A stretch of DNA of 64,000 nucleotides from the NCBI GenBank assembly GCA_943737045.1, contig CALSFV010000263.1, forward strand, positions 385,001 to 449,000. Direction: 5' to 3'. The first letter of the stretch is position 1; each line of letters starts with the position of its first letter. A program made the position numbers and the translations under genes. Under the pieces are notes generated by a model. It saw nothing but the letters and a program-made list of their open reading frames with translations. It made no database searches and was not told the origin of the DNA. Of this stretch, positions 54,825 through 64,000 are shown in pieces. Origin of the DNA: Parapristionchus giblindavisi. Its lineage: Eukaryota; Nematoda; Chromadorea; Rhabditida; Diplogasteridae.

Positions 54825-54912
54825 AATGTAGGCAAACCGTTTGTCGACAAACGTGACGTTACAATCGTTTGTGACGTCACGTTTGTCGATAAAAGGTTTG
54901 CCGCTGTTCATT
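54825..54912. mobile_element. Short MITE, GCAAACCGTTTG family
   Basis: Arms GGCAAACCGTTTGTCGACAA and GTTTGTCGATAAAAGGTTTG-type complement. The mirror copy is at 58277-58364; a diverged copy in the same relative place upstream of RING copy 4 is at 63462-63575, so it predates the duplication. Confidence 0.7.
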
Positions 54913-55152
54913 TAAACGGACTCACAAGGAGTCTCTTTCAGCTTAAGGTGGCGAAAAGTGACGATTTATAGCTCATTTGAAAGCCATTTATCTGTAGAAT
55001 AAGAATATATGTTTAAAAAATCCGAAACGGCTCTGTACATGGATTTAAAAAAATCCAAAGTTTGAGCAATTTCTGCCTTGAAATTCCTGTGTAACGGCAG
55101 TTGAATTCCCGTACAATGATGGGCTACTTCTCCGCGCTCTCCCACCGAGCTA

Positions 55153-55220
55153 GTGGTGGCGCAGTGGTAAAGATGTCGCTTACAATTTTTGCGCTGCGGG
55201 CTCGATCCCCACCGATGCGA
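55153..55220 (+). repeat. tRNA-like segment, left arm
   Basis: GTGGCGCAGTGGTAAAG (A box) and GGGCTCGATCCCC (B box) 40 bases apart, inside a unit absent from RING copy 4. Confidence 0.55.
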
Positions 55221-55566
55221 CAAGTTTTGCACGATTTTTACACTTGTCTTTTTGTACAGATTCAAAAAATATCTTATTCCTATCATGCCTTACGATCTTA
55301 TTGCCATGTCCCATCCGTACTGATATCCATGCATCCAATCTGTCTGAAAGTTTGTCAGTGTTGATTGAAAGGTTCAACGCATTTCAGAAATCTCTTTGAA
55401 ACAAAGAACAACACTCAAAGGTATGAATAACAAACCAGTAAGTCAATCAATAATTCTATAATCTGATCTACTCTTCTTTCTTTCTCCCTCCAATCAATTG
55501 CTATACATTCTTCAGAATCTTTCAAGCTTCTTCATTTTTCCTTTTTTTCTTATTCTTTATGCTACA

Positions 55567-55700
55567 CACAGAGAAAAAAGTGTTAAATAAAAATCCCCGT
55601 GTGACCGCGCGCTCATTTGACACCTATGGTGTGTTATATATAACACCAAGAAGTGTTACATATAACACTTTTTCGGCTGTACTCCTGATACATCCATAAG
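55567..55700. mobile_element. MITE with CACACAGAGAAAAAAGTG end
   Basis: Left end CACACAGAGAAAAAAGTGTT after TA; inner GTGTTATATATAACACC palindromes. The right end is not clear. Confidence 0.5.
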
Positions 55701-57539
55701 GTGTTATATCGAAGTCACTTTGCGATAGATGGTGTATGCATTTCTTCATTTTGCTTACTGTAATTTCATTCTTGCTGTGGCGGAGGAATTTTTTTTGTAA
55801 ATTTAAATTTTAATCGTTTTATTACTTTCATGTCGATTTATGTTAACATTTAATGTTATGTTTATTTCATTATCTATTAGGTGACCTACGTATGCGACTA
55901 TGCGACTGGCGAGAGCAGCACGGATAACATCAGTATGTTTTATTTTGTTATTTTCTCGAGTTATATTTTTGATCTTCTTTATAAGATTCTTACTTTCTTT
56001 CAATTTACTTTAACCGTGGGATCAGTTCATTTAGAATTTTGTAGCTGAATTCACATATAATCTGTTATGACTGAACTTCTCATACGCGCGTACCTATCAT
56101 AATTTTTGTTCTAGGTTTACTATGTGTTTTGCAATGAAAACCAATAAACACTACAAACTATGTTAGCCGTAATCACTCAATATTATAATTTCGTTCCAGG
56201 TCGATTGCAAAACGATCTGCCTATGGGATACCGGTCGAGACAGGAAGCGACATCAACGAGCACATGTTCAAATTAGATAGGTTTCGCTATACAATTTCTT
56301 TATTTTCCTTAATTCATTGAATTTTTTATGATTCAGTACTTATGTCTTATTTATTTGAAGCTTTGTGGTAAACTTGCAGTTTTTTCGCGGTGATTGGTCG
56401 AGCGAAACACAACCCAGGAGGACAATTCGCTTGGAATTGTAGATATAATTGCCAAACAAAGTCAGTTTCCAGTCTCCATTTTATGTTTCTGTTTTGTTAT
56501 GTGGCCATATGCAGGAACAACGGGAAAACTGTTCCGGAAAAATGTGACGTCATCAGCGTAGGCGGAGGCGTTTTCCAAAAATTGCCATTAATATTTTTCA
56601 TTCATTTCAGGTTGAACTGAATTGTTTGAATGTAATTAATAATTTATTGGAGTTATTCCAATACTAATGACAGGTACAATAATGATTAATGGTTTTTCAG
56701 CATTTCAGAGTAATTATGATTCTGTTATTGATTGATTAATAGATTAATGTCTACGATACTTGAAGGTACGATTGTTTTATGATTTATAGGGTTCTCTATG
56801 CGATACTATATATTGGGTGTAATATATTTTTGAATGTAATGATAAATAGAACTATATAACACAGTGTTACATGTGGACCCGTGTTTTTCATCTACATTAC
56901 CGGAATCAGAAAAAAAACTTTAATATATATTTTATTTATTGTAGGTTGAAAATTAATGATAATTCCTTGGACATGTTTTAATAATTGATAATAACTATAA
57001 CAGGTACAAGAGTAATTATGTTTTTCAGCATTTCGGAGCTATTGTGATTCTTTAACTTATTGATTGATTTATTAATTTATGATATTTATGAATAGTGCAA
57101 GGGATGAGGTACTATTAATTAATTATTATATGATTTTTATGTTTTCTATATGAAATATATAGTAATTTTTGTAATATATTTTTCAATTGAAGGATAAATC
57201 AAACGGTGAAATACGAGTTTCTTTCTTATTTATTTCTTATTTCTTTTTAGTTACGAGGTGAAGCATTTCTTTCGCAAGAAATACAATCAAGTATATGTTC
57301 TTCATGAGTCGTCATTGCTTCATATTGTTTAATACTATTGTTAATTGTCTTTAAAAGAAGCTACTGTTAATTTTATGTGTGTTTTTTTACACTTATGTTT
57401 GTTTTTATTTATTTCCAACTGTGCGATAAACAGTGTTCTATGTATAATACATTGTTCTTTGTTTGCAAAAACAACACAATAAGCAAATGTAATAGTGTAA
57501 AGAGCGAGCTACCAACGGGCGGGGCAATATCCAGAACCT

Positions 57540-57702
57540 GGCCAAAAAGTGTCATATTTAACACTTTCTGGTGTTATATTTAACACTTTTAGGTCTTACC
57601 GGAGTAGACCTAAAAAAGTGTTATATTTAACACCTCCTTGGGCTTGTGTACAATGGAGTACAGCTGTTTTGGTTGGTCTTTTAACACTTTTTTCTCTGTG
57701 TG
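57540..57702. mobile_element. MITE with GTGTTATATTTAACAC blocks
   Basis: Three copies of GTGTTATATTTAACAC-type palindromes and right end CACTTTTTTCTCTGTGTG followed by TA. Confidence 0.5.
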
Positions 57703-57968
57703 TATTTCCTATACATACCCCCTGTCACACTCCCATGTGCCCTAGGATGTCCCTGATCCGCTGCAGTCATTGTGAGGACTTCTTTTGTTTCATGTGCATG
57801 ATTGTTAGATTTGTTCTAATTGTTTGTATTTCACTTTGTAATAAATGAATTCTCTGTTATTTAATAATGTACGGATGGGACATGGCAATAAGATCGTAAG
57901 GCATGATAGGAATAAGATATTTTTTGAATCTGTACAAAAAGACAAGTGTAAAAATCGTGCAAAACTTG

Positions 57969-58036
57969 TCGCATCGGTGGGGATCGAGCCCGCAGCGCAA
58001 AAATTGTAAGCGACATCTTTACCACTGCGCCACCAC
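57969..58036 (-). repeat. tRNA-like segment, right arm
   Basis: Mirror of 55153-55220 with the same A and B boxes. Confidence 0.55.
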
Positions 58037-58276
58037 TAGCTCGGTGGGAGAGCGCGGAGAAGTAGCCCATCATTGTACGGGAATTCAACTGCCGTTACAC
58101 AGGAATTTCAAGGCAGAAATTGCTCAAACTTTGGATTTTTTTAAATCCATGTACAGAGCCGTTTCGGATTTTTTAAACATATATTCTTATTCTACAGATA
58201 AATGGCTTTCAAATGAGCTATAAATCGTCACTTTTCGCCACCTTAAGCTGAAAGAGACTCCTTGTGAGTCCGTTTA

Positions 58277-58364
58277 AATGAACAGCGGCAAACCTTTTAT
58301 CGACAAACGTGACGTCACAAACGATTGTAACGTCACGTTTGTCGACAAACGGTTTGCCTACATT
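58277..58364. mobile_element. Short MITE, mirror of 54825-54912
   Basis: Same family and position relative to the RING gene as in the left arm. Confidence 0.7.
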
Positions 58365-58399
58365 CATAGATGTCACTGATGTCACTGCCTGTCATTTAG

Positions 58400-59462
58400 C
58401 TGTCGACGTTGTACGCACAGCTCAAAGCTGACAACGAGATGGCGAGACGTCGTCCGGGTATCATTGGTGACACGTCCAGTGAGGGATACGGTGGCACGCA
58501 GTCTCAGGACACTACACCACGTCCTGATAGCAGAGATAGAAGCGCCATTGACATTGTATGACATTTACTGGTGTAATGTAAATTTGATTTTTTATTATTT
58601 TCATCTACGCCCGAGAGCGCAACGAGAATAAAGTGAAATTGTGAGTGAAACATAATGATGCAAGACTTTCATAAATTACTATGGTGGATAAAAATTGGGT
58701 TTTGATGATATGTAATAAATAAATAAATAATAATATGTGATATGCAGGTTGACGATCGAATGAACAAAGTGCAGATGGACTTGAATGCCCATTTGGTCAA
58801 TTTGGCACAGGCACAGGTATATCTGCAGTCCTAGTAATAGCGGTCCTGATCTACACTTACTAAGTCGACGATATGCTAAAGGGAGACCTTTGCCAAATAC
58901 CGTAATCTAATCAACGGTGTGAAATATTTTCGAAATTTTGTGACGCAAAAGAGAAAAAAATATGATACAAGAACAGAGATCAGTGTGATCGATATTCAAA
59001 ATATAGATTCAGCATTGTTCAGACTGATGAGTGCCGTCAAGCAGTGGCTGAACACAAAAGTCAACTCGCAGTACTTATTCAAGTGAAGTCCGAACTTGTA
59101 CAGATTGAGAGAGAGAAGAATAAGAATAAGGCTTCGAATGCCGAGAAGTGTGAGTGTCCTTGGATTACTGTAAATTTTATTGATTGATTTTTTGTATATA
59201 GCTTTTTACAGTCAATTGTCGTGGGTGTTACGAGGCCGATTGCTCTGTGGTCTTCATTCCATGCGGTCATACCATCTGCAAGGAATGTGCGCCCAAAGTG
59301 CCTGATACCAGGTTGGGCAATAAAAGACAAAGCCGCGACGCGGTGGATCACGCGTCGCGGTTGCACAGTGGATTACTGTAGGCGTCGAGTAGTACAATGA
59401 ATACTTGTAGATGCCATATCTGCCGTGGTAACATCTCGTCGAAGATGAACTTCTACATTTGA
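58400..59462 (+). CDS. RING-finger coiled-coil protein, copy 3 (right arm)
   Basis: Exons 58400-58555, 58748-58816, 59023-59149, 59212-59311 and 59411-59462; GT-AG throughout, phases agree, 167 codons plus TGA. Protein order: LSTLYAQLKADNE helix, a polar linker (GDTSSEGYGGTQSQDTTPR), a helix (VDDRMNKVQMDLNAHLVNLA), a long coiled coil (TDECRQAVAEHKSQLAVLIQ and ELVQIEREKNKNKASN-like), then RING: NCRGC, PCGHTIC, KEC and CHIC from the final exon. Likely an E3 ubiquitin ligase of unknown target. If the last intron is kept, translation runs into 22 unrelated residues and the last two zinc ligands are lost. Confidence 0.8.
59333..59360. promoter_or_regulatory. GC hairpin in last intron of RING gene 3
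   Basis: Mirror of 53829-53856. Confidence 0.6.
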
Positions 59463-59578
59463 GGATACGATATCGATCTACAACACAATTCATCAATCAA
59501 CCATTCTGTTTTTATACAATTTTGTCTTTTCACTCACTTCGTATTGATTAATTACTATTCCGAAGCACTTGTTTCCAG

Positions 59579-59824
59579 ATGTATATATTTTTTTTCGTTC
59601 TTGCTCATTTTGTATATATTTCGTTATTGTTCGTTTTCAATTTTGTATATAATATCATGTTGTTGGTATCATTATTAGTATCATTCTTCAAGGTCCATCA
59701 CGATTTGCTCATTCTAGAAGATTTTTTCTCAAATTCATTCTTGTCCATTGTCTTTTATGTTGCCTACTGTACTAATGTCACCCTGATATTTCAAAACTTA
59801 AAGTACTCTTATAATTTTCACTAG
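59579..59824 (+). CDS. Small hydrophobic open frame downstream of RING gene 3, right
   Basis: Same 81-residue frame as 53365-53610, starting ATGTATATATTTTTTTTC and ending TAG. Confidence 0.3.
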   Translation: MYIFFFVLAHFVYISLLFVFNFVYNIMLLVSLLVSFFKVHHDLLILEDFFSNSFLSIVFYVAYCTNVTLIFQNLKYSYNFH

Positions 59825-60301
59825 AAGTAGACTTAAACTGGTCGGTGACGCACTTTATGTAGACTCAATTTTGAAATACAGGAGCAGCCTTTATTAACTA
59901 TCTACATTCTTATGGAACTAGTTCCTTGTTGTCCCCTTGGTTCATTCTTTTTTTTAAATGTTAATTTCTAATAGGCTGCCAACTCGTCTTTAACTGTCTC
60001 ACTCATCGTCTTTTGTTATCGAAGTCCTATCTATACTTGTCCCTTGTCTTGAGATTATCTACAGTATAAACTTTTTTAAACTACCTTTTTTTCAGTATTT
60101 ACATCCGTATTCAGTTTATTAATCTGAACTATGCTTAGGGGCCACAACGTGGATAACCGATTTTCGCTGAGAAAGTGGAAATTACATAGATTCGATGTGC
60201 CATGACCCCAATAAGACAATGCTTTTTGCCGTTTGTCGATATCTTGTCTCTGAGGCGAGATACAGCTCGAAAACCACGCGCGCAACGCACTGTTGGAAAG
60301 G

Positions 60302-60922
60302 CATCCCCGAAATATGGTAGTCATATCTCGTCATTTGCCCTCATGGCATAAAATAATTTTTTGTTGGGAGGACCGATTTTGAGACCCTACCGTTCAGAGG
60401 GCAGGTCTTCTAAAATTATGGTTTCAGCGCATGCAGCTTTGCAATGTATCATATATTTATTTCCCTTATTTTGGTTTGGTTCCGATTCCTTTCAGACCCG
60501 TAGCAAAAGTTATGTTGAGGTCTACTCGGTTGTAGCGAGTAAAGATCAAAATACAAAGATCAAAGATCAATGTTCAGCAATAGTGTAAAAACTTTTGTAA
60601 ACATCTCTAACATGCATAGGTGCTTTGCAAATAAGAAATTTCATCAATAGAGGCCCAGGGATGAGAGCAGTAAGAGAGAAAGCACAAGAGCGCGCACCGA
60701 GTAGACCTCAGCATAACTTTAGCTACGGGTCTGAAAGGAATAGGAACCAAACCAAAATAAGGGAAATAAATATATGATACATTGCAAAGCTGCATGCGCT
60801 GAAAACATAATTTTAGAAGACCTGCCGTCTGAACGGTAGGGTCTCAAAATCGGTCCTCCCAACAAAAAATTATTTTATGCCCTGAGGGCAAATGACGAGA
60901 TATGACTACCATATTTCGGGGA
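60302..60922. mobile_element. Foldback element, CCCCGAAATATGGTAGTC ends
   Basis: Arms of about 235 bases (60302-60535 and 60690-60922) with complementary ends CCCCGAAATATGGTAGTCAT. The centre has a GATCAAA run and a unique segment. Abuts the palindrome edge. Confidence 0.8.
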
Positions 60923-61349
60923 TAAACATCACTCGCCACTAGCATCATTTTGGCGCTTAGAACGGGTCGTTATCACATCTAGAAGCCGAGTTATAAATTT
61001 TGGATGTCAAAGTTGCAACCCTGGCACAGCTTGAAATCGGAGTCGGAGCCATTCCAGATTGTTTGACTGTACAGTCCTAGTGGGGGTCTACACTCTCACA
61101 GTGTTCCCGAAGAACAGGGCTTTTCACTAAAGAAATGGGAATTTTCAAAAAAGTGCACTTCGGTAGCGTCATCACTACGCAAAAATTAACTAAGTTAATT
61201 ACACCGACACATCATAGTAATATTCCTTGATAAATTCTGTACATTGGCTGAAAAGATCAGCTTGATTGCTTTCCTGGATCAAAAGTTATAAAAAAATGAA
61301 AAAGTGTCCGATTCCTCCAATGAACCGCCGTGTCTGCGAGAGCCATACA
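60923..61349. other. Intergenic, nothing coding
   Basis: No exon supported; 61130-61250 resembles 12240-12380 (TTTCAAAAAAGTG, GCGTCATCA, TTCCTTGATAAATT words), probably an old repeat. Confidence 0.3.
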
Positions 61350-61670
61350 AAAAACTATAGTTGTGGTGCGCGAATATCGATTTTTTGTGGCAAAACTGCA
61401 TTGAAAATAGGATATAACCTATTCGCGCGCACGCTTATGTCTGATAAATATTTGAATTATTAACAAGATAACAAACATGTATTACTTCTAGAGCTTCCCA
61501 CATCAAACGGTTGGATGTGGACATGATATCGTAGATTATCGATCGATTGATTACTGTAATATTTCAAGACCGAGTTACAGTATGTCATGAGAGAAAGTAA
61601 GACATGGCGATCATGAATACCATAGAAGATTTCTTCCGGATAGTTACAAAATGTTCGATAGCATAGTTCA
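61350..61670 (-). pseudogene. 5' end of another RING-family copy
   Basis: Minus-strand ATGTCCACATCCAACCGTTT at about 61533 with 140 bases of upstream sequence like 47930-48076. Both are starts without the coil and RING exons. It lies immediately 3' of copy 4, which suggests a lost tandem copy. Confidence 0.4.
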
Positions 61671-61975
61671 GATGTATAAACTGAATACGGATGTAAATAC
61701 TGGAAAAAAAAGGTTGTTTAAAAAAAGTTTACACTGTAGATAATCTCAAGACAAGGGACAAGTATAGATAGGGCTTCGATAACAAAAGACGATGAGTGAG
61801 ACAGTCAAAGACGAATTGGCAGCTTATTAGAAATTGAAATTTTTTTTAAAAAACGAATGAACCAAGGGGAAAACAAGGAACTGGTTCCATAAGAATGTAC
61901 ATAGTTAATAAGGGCTGCTCCTGTATTTCAGAATTGAGTCTTCATAAGAACGTTCCCGACCAGTTCACTTGAAGT

Positions 61976-62224
61976 CTACTTCAAGTAAAAATTATAAGCG
62001 TACTTTAAGTTTTGAAATACCAGAACGACTTTTGTACAGTGGGCAACTTCGGTAATAAAAATAATGAGCAAGAGTGAATTTGAGAAAAAATCTTCTAAAA
62101 TTAGCAATTCGTGATGGATTTTTAAGAATGAAACTAATACTGATATCAACAATATGATATTATATACACAATTTGAACAACAGCGAAATATATACAGAAT
62201 GAGCAAGGACGAGAAAAAAATCAT
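61976..62224 (-). CDS. Small hydrophobic open frame downstream of RING gene 4
   Basis: 82 residues; the middle and end match the frame of the palindrome copies with many conservative changes (LLILEDFFSNS shared; V/I, D/E, F/L swaps) and an in-frame two-codon insertion, but the first 20 residues are in a different register. Confidence 0.3.
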   Translation of the reverse strand: MIFFSSLLILYIFRCCSNCVYNIILLISVLVSFLKIHHELLILEDFFSNSLLLIIFITEVAHCTKVVLVFQNLKYAYNFYLK

Positions 62225-62350
62225 ACGTACATACTTATGAGAACGAGTGCTTCGGAAAATTAATTAATCAATAAAAAGTGAGTGAAAAGACGAAATTATA
62301 TGAAAACAGATTGATTGATTGATGAATTGTGTTGCAGATCAATAATCTTC

Positions 62351-63680
62351 TCATGCGTGTAAGTTCATCTTCGACGAGATGTTACCACGGCAGATATGGC
62401 ATCTACAAGTATTCATTGTACTACTCGACGCCTACAGTAATCCACTGTGCAACCGCGACGCGTGGTTCACCGCGTCGCGGCGTTGTCTTTTATTACCCAA
62501 CCTGGTATCAGGCAGTTTGGGCGCACATTCCTTGCAGATGGTATGACCGCATGGAATGAAGACCACAGAGCAATCGGCCTCGTAACACCCACGACAATTG
62601 ACTGTAAAAAAGCTATATACAAAAAATCAATCAATAAAATTTACAGTAATCCAAGGACGCTCACACTTCTCGGCATTCGAAGCCATATTCTTATTCTTCT
62701 CTCTCTCAATCTGTACAAGTTCGGACTTCACTTGAATAAGTACTGCGAGTTGACTTTTGTGTTCAGCCACTGCTTGACGGCACTCATCAGTCTGAACAAT
62801 GCTGAATCTATATTTTGAATATCGATCACACTGATCTCTGTTCTTGTATCATATTTTTTCTCATTTGCGCCACAAAATTTCGAAAATATTTCACACCGTT
62901 GATTAGATTACGGTATTTGGCAAAGGTCTCCCTTTAGCATATCCTCGACTTAGTAAGTGTAGATCAGGACCGCCATTACTAGGACAGCAGATATACCTGT
63001 GCCTGCGCCAAATTGGCCAAATGGGCAGTCAAGTCCATCTGCACTTTGTTCATTCGATCGTCAACCTGCATATCACATATTATTATTATTTATTTATTTA
63101 TTACATATCATCAAAACCCCAATTTTTATCCACCATAGTAATTTGTGAAAGTCTTGCATCATCATGTTTCACGCACAATTTCACTTTATTCTCGTTGCGC
63201 TCTCGGGCGTAGATAAATATAATAATCAAATTTACATTACACCAGTAAATGTCATACAATGTCAGTGGCGCTTCTATCTCTGCTAGCAGGACGTGGTGTA
63301 GTGTTCTGCGACTTCGTGCCACCGTATCCCTCACTGGACGTGTCACCAGTGATGCCCAGACGACGGTTCGCCATCAGCTCGTTGTCAGCTTTGAGCTGTG
63401 CATACAACAACGACAGCTAAATGACAGGCAGTGGCATCAGTAGAGGTATAGAGGTATGCATCCATGAATGTTGATCGACCGTTTGTCAACAAACGTGACT
63501 TTACAATCGTAGGCGGTATGCTTGTGCCGTCACGTTTGCCGGCAAGCGGTTTGCCGATGTTTATGGAAACGGCCTCAGTGCTCGAGTTGCATTAGAAAAT
63601 CGATAAAAATTACTTACATCTTCGTTGAATCGCCTATTGACCACTTCGAGTGCTTCATTCGCGATTTGCAAGTCCTTCAA
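62351..63680 (-). CDS. RING-finger coiled-coil protein, copy 4 (5' end beyond window)
   Basis: Exons 63680-63618, 63416-63258, 63065-62997, 62791-62665, 62601-62502 and 62402-62351. Exon lengths of the last four (69, 127, 100, 52) equal those of the palindrome copies. The extra first exon reads LKDLQIANEALEVVNRRFNE and is phase 0 on both sides, so more exons lie to the right. RING ligands: NCRGC, PCGHTIC, KEC, CHIC. The C-terminus ends MNLHA instead of MNFYI. Confidence 0.75.
62453..62480. promoter_or_regulatory. GC hairpin in last intron of RING gene 4
   Basis: Same stem, loop TGGTTCAC. Confidence 0.6.
63462..63575. mobile_element. Short MITE, GCAAACCGTTTG family
   Basis: Diverged copy with arms around GACCGTTTGTCAACAAACGT and GTCACGTTTGCCGGCAAGCG. 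Confidence 0.6.
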
Positions 63681-63732
63681 CTGCAATAAAAACACCGAGG
63701 TTATCGATTTTTTCGGAAGAAGATTCCAGTAC

Positions 63733-63888
63733 ACTCAAAGAAATAAACCCTAGCGCATGTACCCCTGTGCACCAAACACTAAACGGTTAGGGTTTCAAAC
63801 ACTTGCATTAAAGGGTTCTTACGGTAGGGCTTTAAAACCCTTAAATACAAGTGCTCCAAACCCTAACCATATAGTTTTTGGTGCACAG
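63733..63888. mobile_element. AAACCCTA-type MITE
   Basis: Left end CACTCAAAGAAATAAACCCT after TA; inner GTGCACCAAACACTAAACGG pairs with ATAGTTTTTGGTGCAC at 63870. Belongs to the same end group as 2797-3238. Confidence 0.55.
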
Positions 63889-64000
63889 CAGGGCTGGGAC
63901 AAAAAATTATTTCGACCAAAAAATTTTTTGTTTGGGTCTAACAAAAAAAATTTCTCACCAAACAAAAAAAAAACAAAAAAAAACAATAAAATTATTTTTT
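63889..64000. mobile_element. Left part of CAGGGCTG foldback
   Basis: CAGGGCTGGGACAAAAAATT followed by AAAAAATTT-type units, like 14792-15317; cut by the window edge. Confidence 0.5.

Larger units (their letters stand above)
52886..55320. repeat. Left arm of 7.4-kb palindrome
   Basis: Exactly 2,435 bases, inverted copy of 57869-60303; position p here corresponds to 113189 minus p throughout, so there are no net indels. Only a handful of differences are visible (for example one residue in a shared 95-codon frame). Contains a complete RING gene body, a short MITE and a tRNA-like segment. Confidence 0.95.
55321..57868. other. Palindrome spacer with possible exons
   Basis: Unique 2,548 bases between the arms. 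Plus-strand exon-like pieces: 55881-55934 (VTYVCDYATGESSTDNI, after ATTAG, before GTATGT), 56201-56280 (several frames), 56380-56460 (VIGRAKHNPGGQFAWNCRYN, before GTCAGT) and 56517 onward (NNGKTVPEKCDV). The last three agree in phase, but the first does not join them. Cysteine-rich and probably secreted in origin; family not recognised. Confidence 0.35.
57869..60303. repeat. Right arm of 7.4-kb palindrome
   Basis: Inverse of 52886-55320. Its outer edge coincides with the first bases of a foldback element that starts at 60302. Confidence 0.95.
61672..63575. repeat. Direct, older copy of the palindrome arm
   Basis: Colinear with 53050-54912 in the same orientation, with scattered substitutions and small indels, including the downstream flank, the RING gene and the upstream MITE. 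Confidence 0.85.

Noticed and set aside
54966..55286. Identical 106-residue frames in both palindrome arms (also 57903-58223)
   Set aside because: The frame reads through the tRNA-like segment and is antisense or intergenic to the RING gene; identity reflects arm identity, not selection.

Overview
This window looks like a chromosome-arm segment of a free-living (rhabditid or diplogastrid type) nematode. The coding sequence is in short exons (about 40-200 bases) with nematode-style acceptors (TTTTCAG-like), short introns where nothing has been inserted, and nematode-typical families: a ZYG-11-like leucine-rich-repeat gene, an ShKT-domain secreted peptide, small secreted phospholipase A2-like proteins and coiled-coil RING-finger proteins. 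There is no sign of bacterial organisation. I cannot name the species. Almost every open frame over 60 codons is either one exon of a larger gene or an artefact of repeats, so the gene models below were built by joining exons whose splice sites and reading phases agree.

Layout. (1) 1-11.8 kb: a ZYG-11/ZER-1-like gene on the minus strand, seven exons found, running off the left edge; five of its six introns are swollen by foldback (long inverted repeat) elements and one also by a LINE. (2) 11.8-31 kb: a gene-poor repeat field with at least eight more foldback elements, several carrying tRNA-like segments, a stray plus-strand copy of one ZYG-11-like exon (18.3 kb), a signal-peptide exon (23 kb), a LINE 3' end and two unassigned exons (28.4-28.6 kb). 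(3) 31-40 kb: two secreted-protein genes on the plus strand, an ShKT-domain peptide and an eight-exon phospholipase A2-like gene. (4) 40.4-47.2 kb: a minus-strand RING gene whose 5.4-kb intron holds an inverted-repeat-flanked block containing a second, shorter phospholipase A2-like gene and a minus-strand single-pass membrane protein. (5) 47.9-52.4 kb: a 5' fragment of a RING gene and a decayed glutamine synthetase. (6) 52.9-60.3 kb: a 7.4-kb palindrome with two 2,435-base, nearly identical arms, each with a whole RING gene, around a 2.5-kb spacer. (7) 60.3-64 kb: a foldback element at the palindrome edge, another RING 5' fragment and a fourth, more diverged RING gene running off the right edge.

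Taken together: a local RING-finger gene family (four copies plus fragments) that has spread by inverted and direct duplication, in a region saturated by palindromic DNA elements. The most unusual signals are the equal-armed palindrome, a GC-rich hairpin kept in the last intron of all four RING genes (removing it joins the last two zinc ligands to the RING), the inverted-repeat block with gene cargo, and the repeated occurrence of tRNA-like RNA polymerase III promoter segments inside foldback elements.
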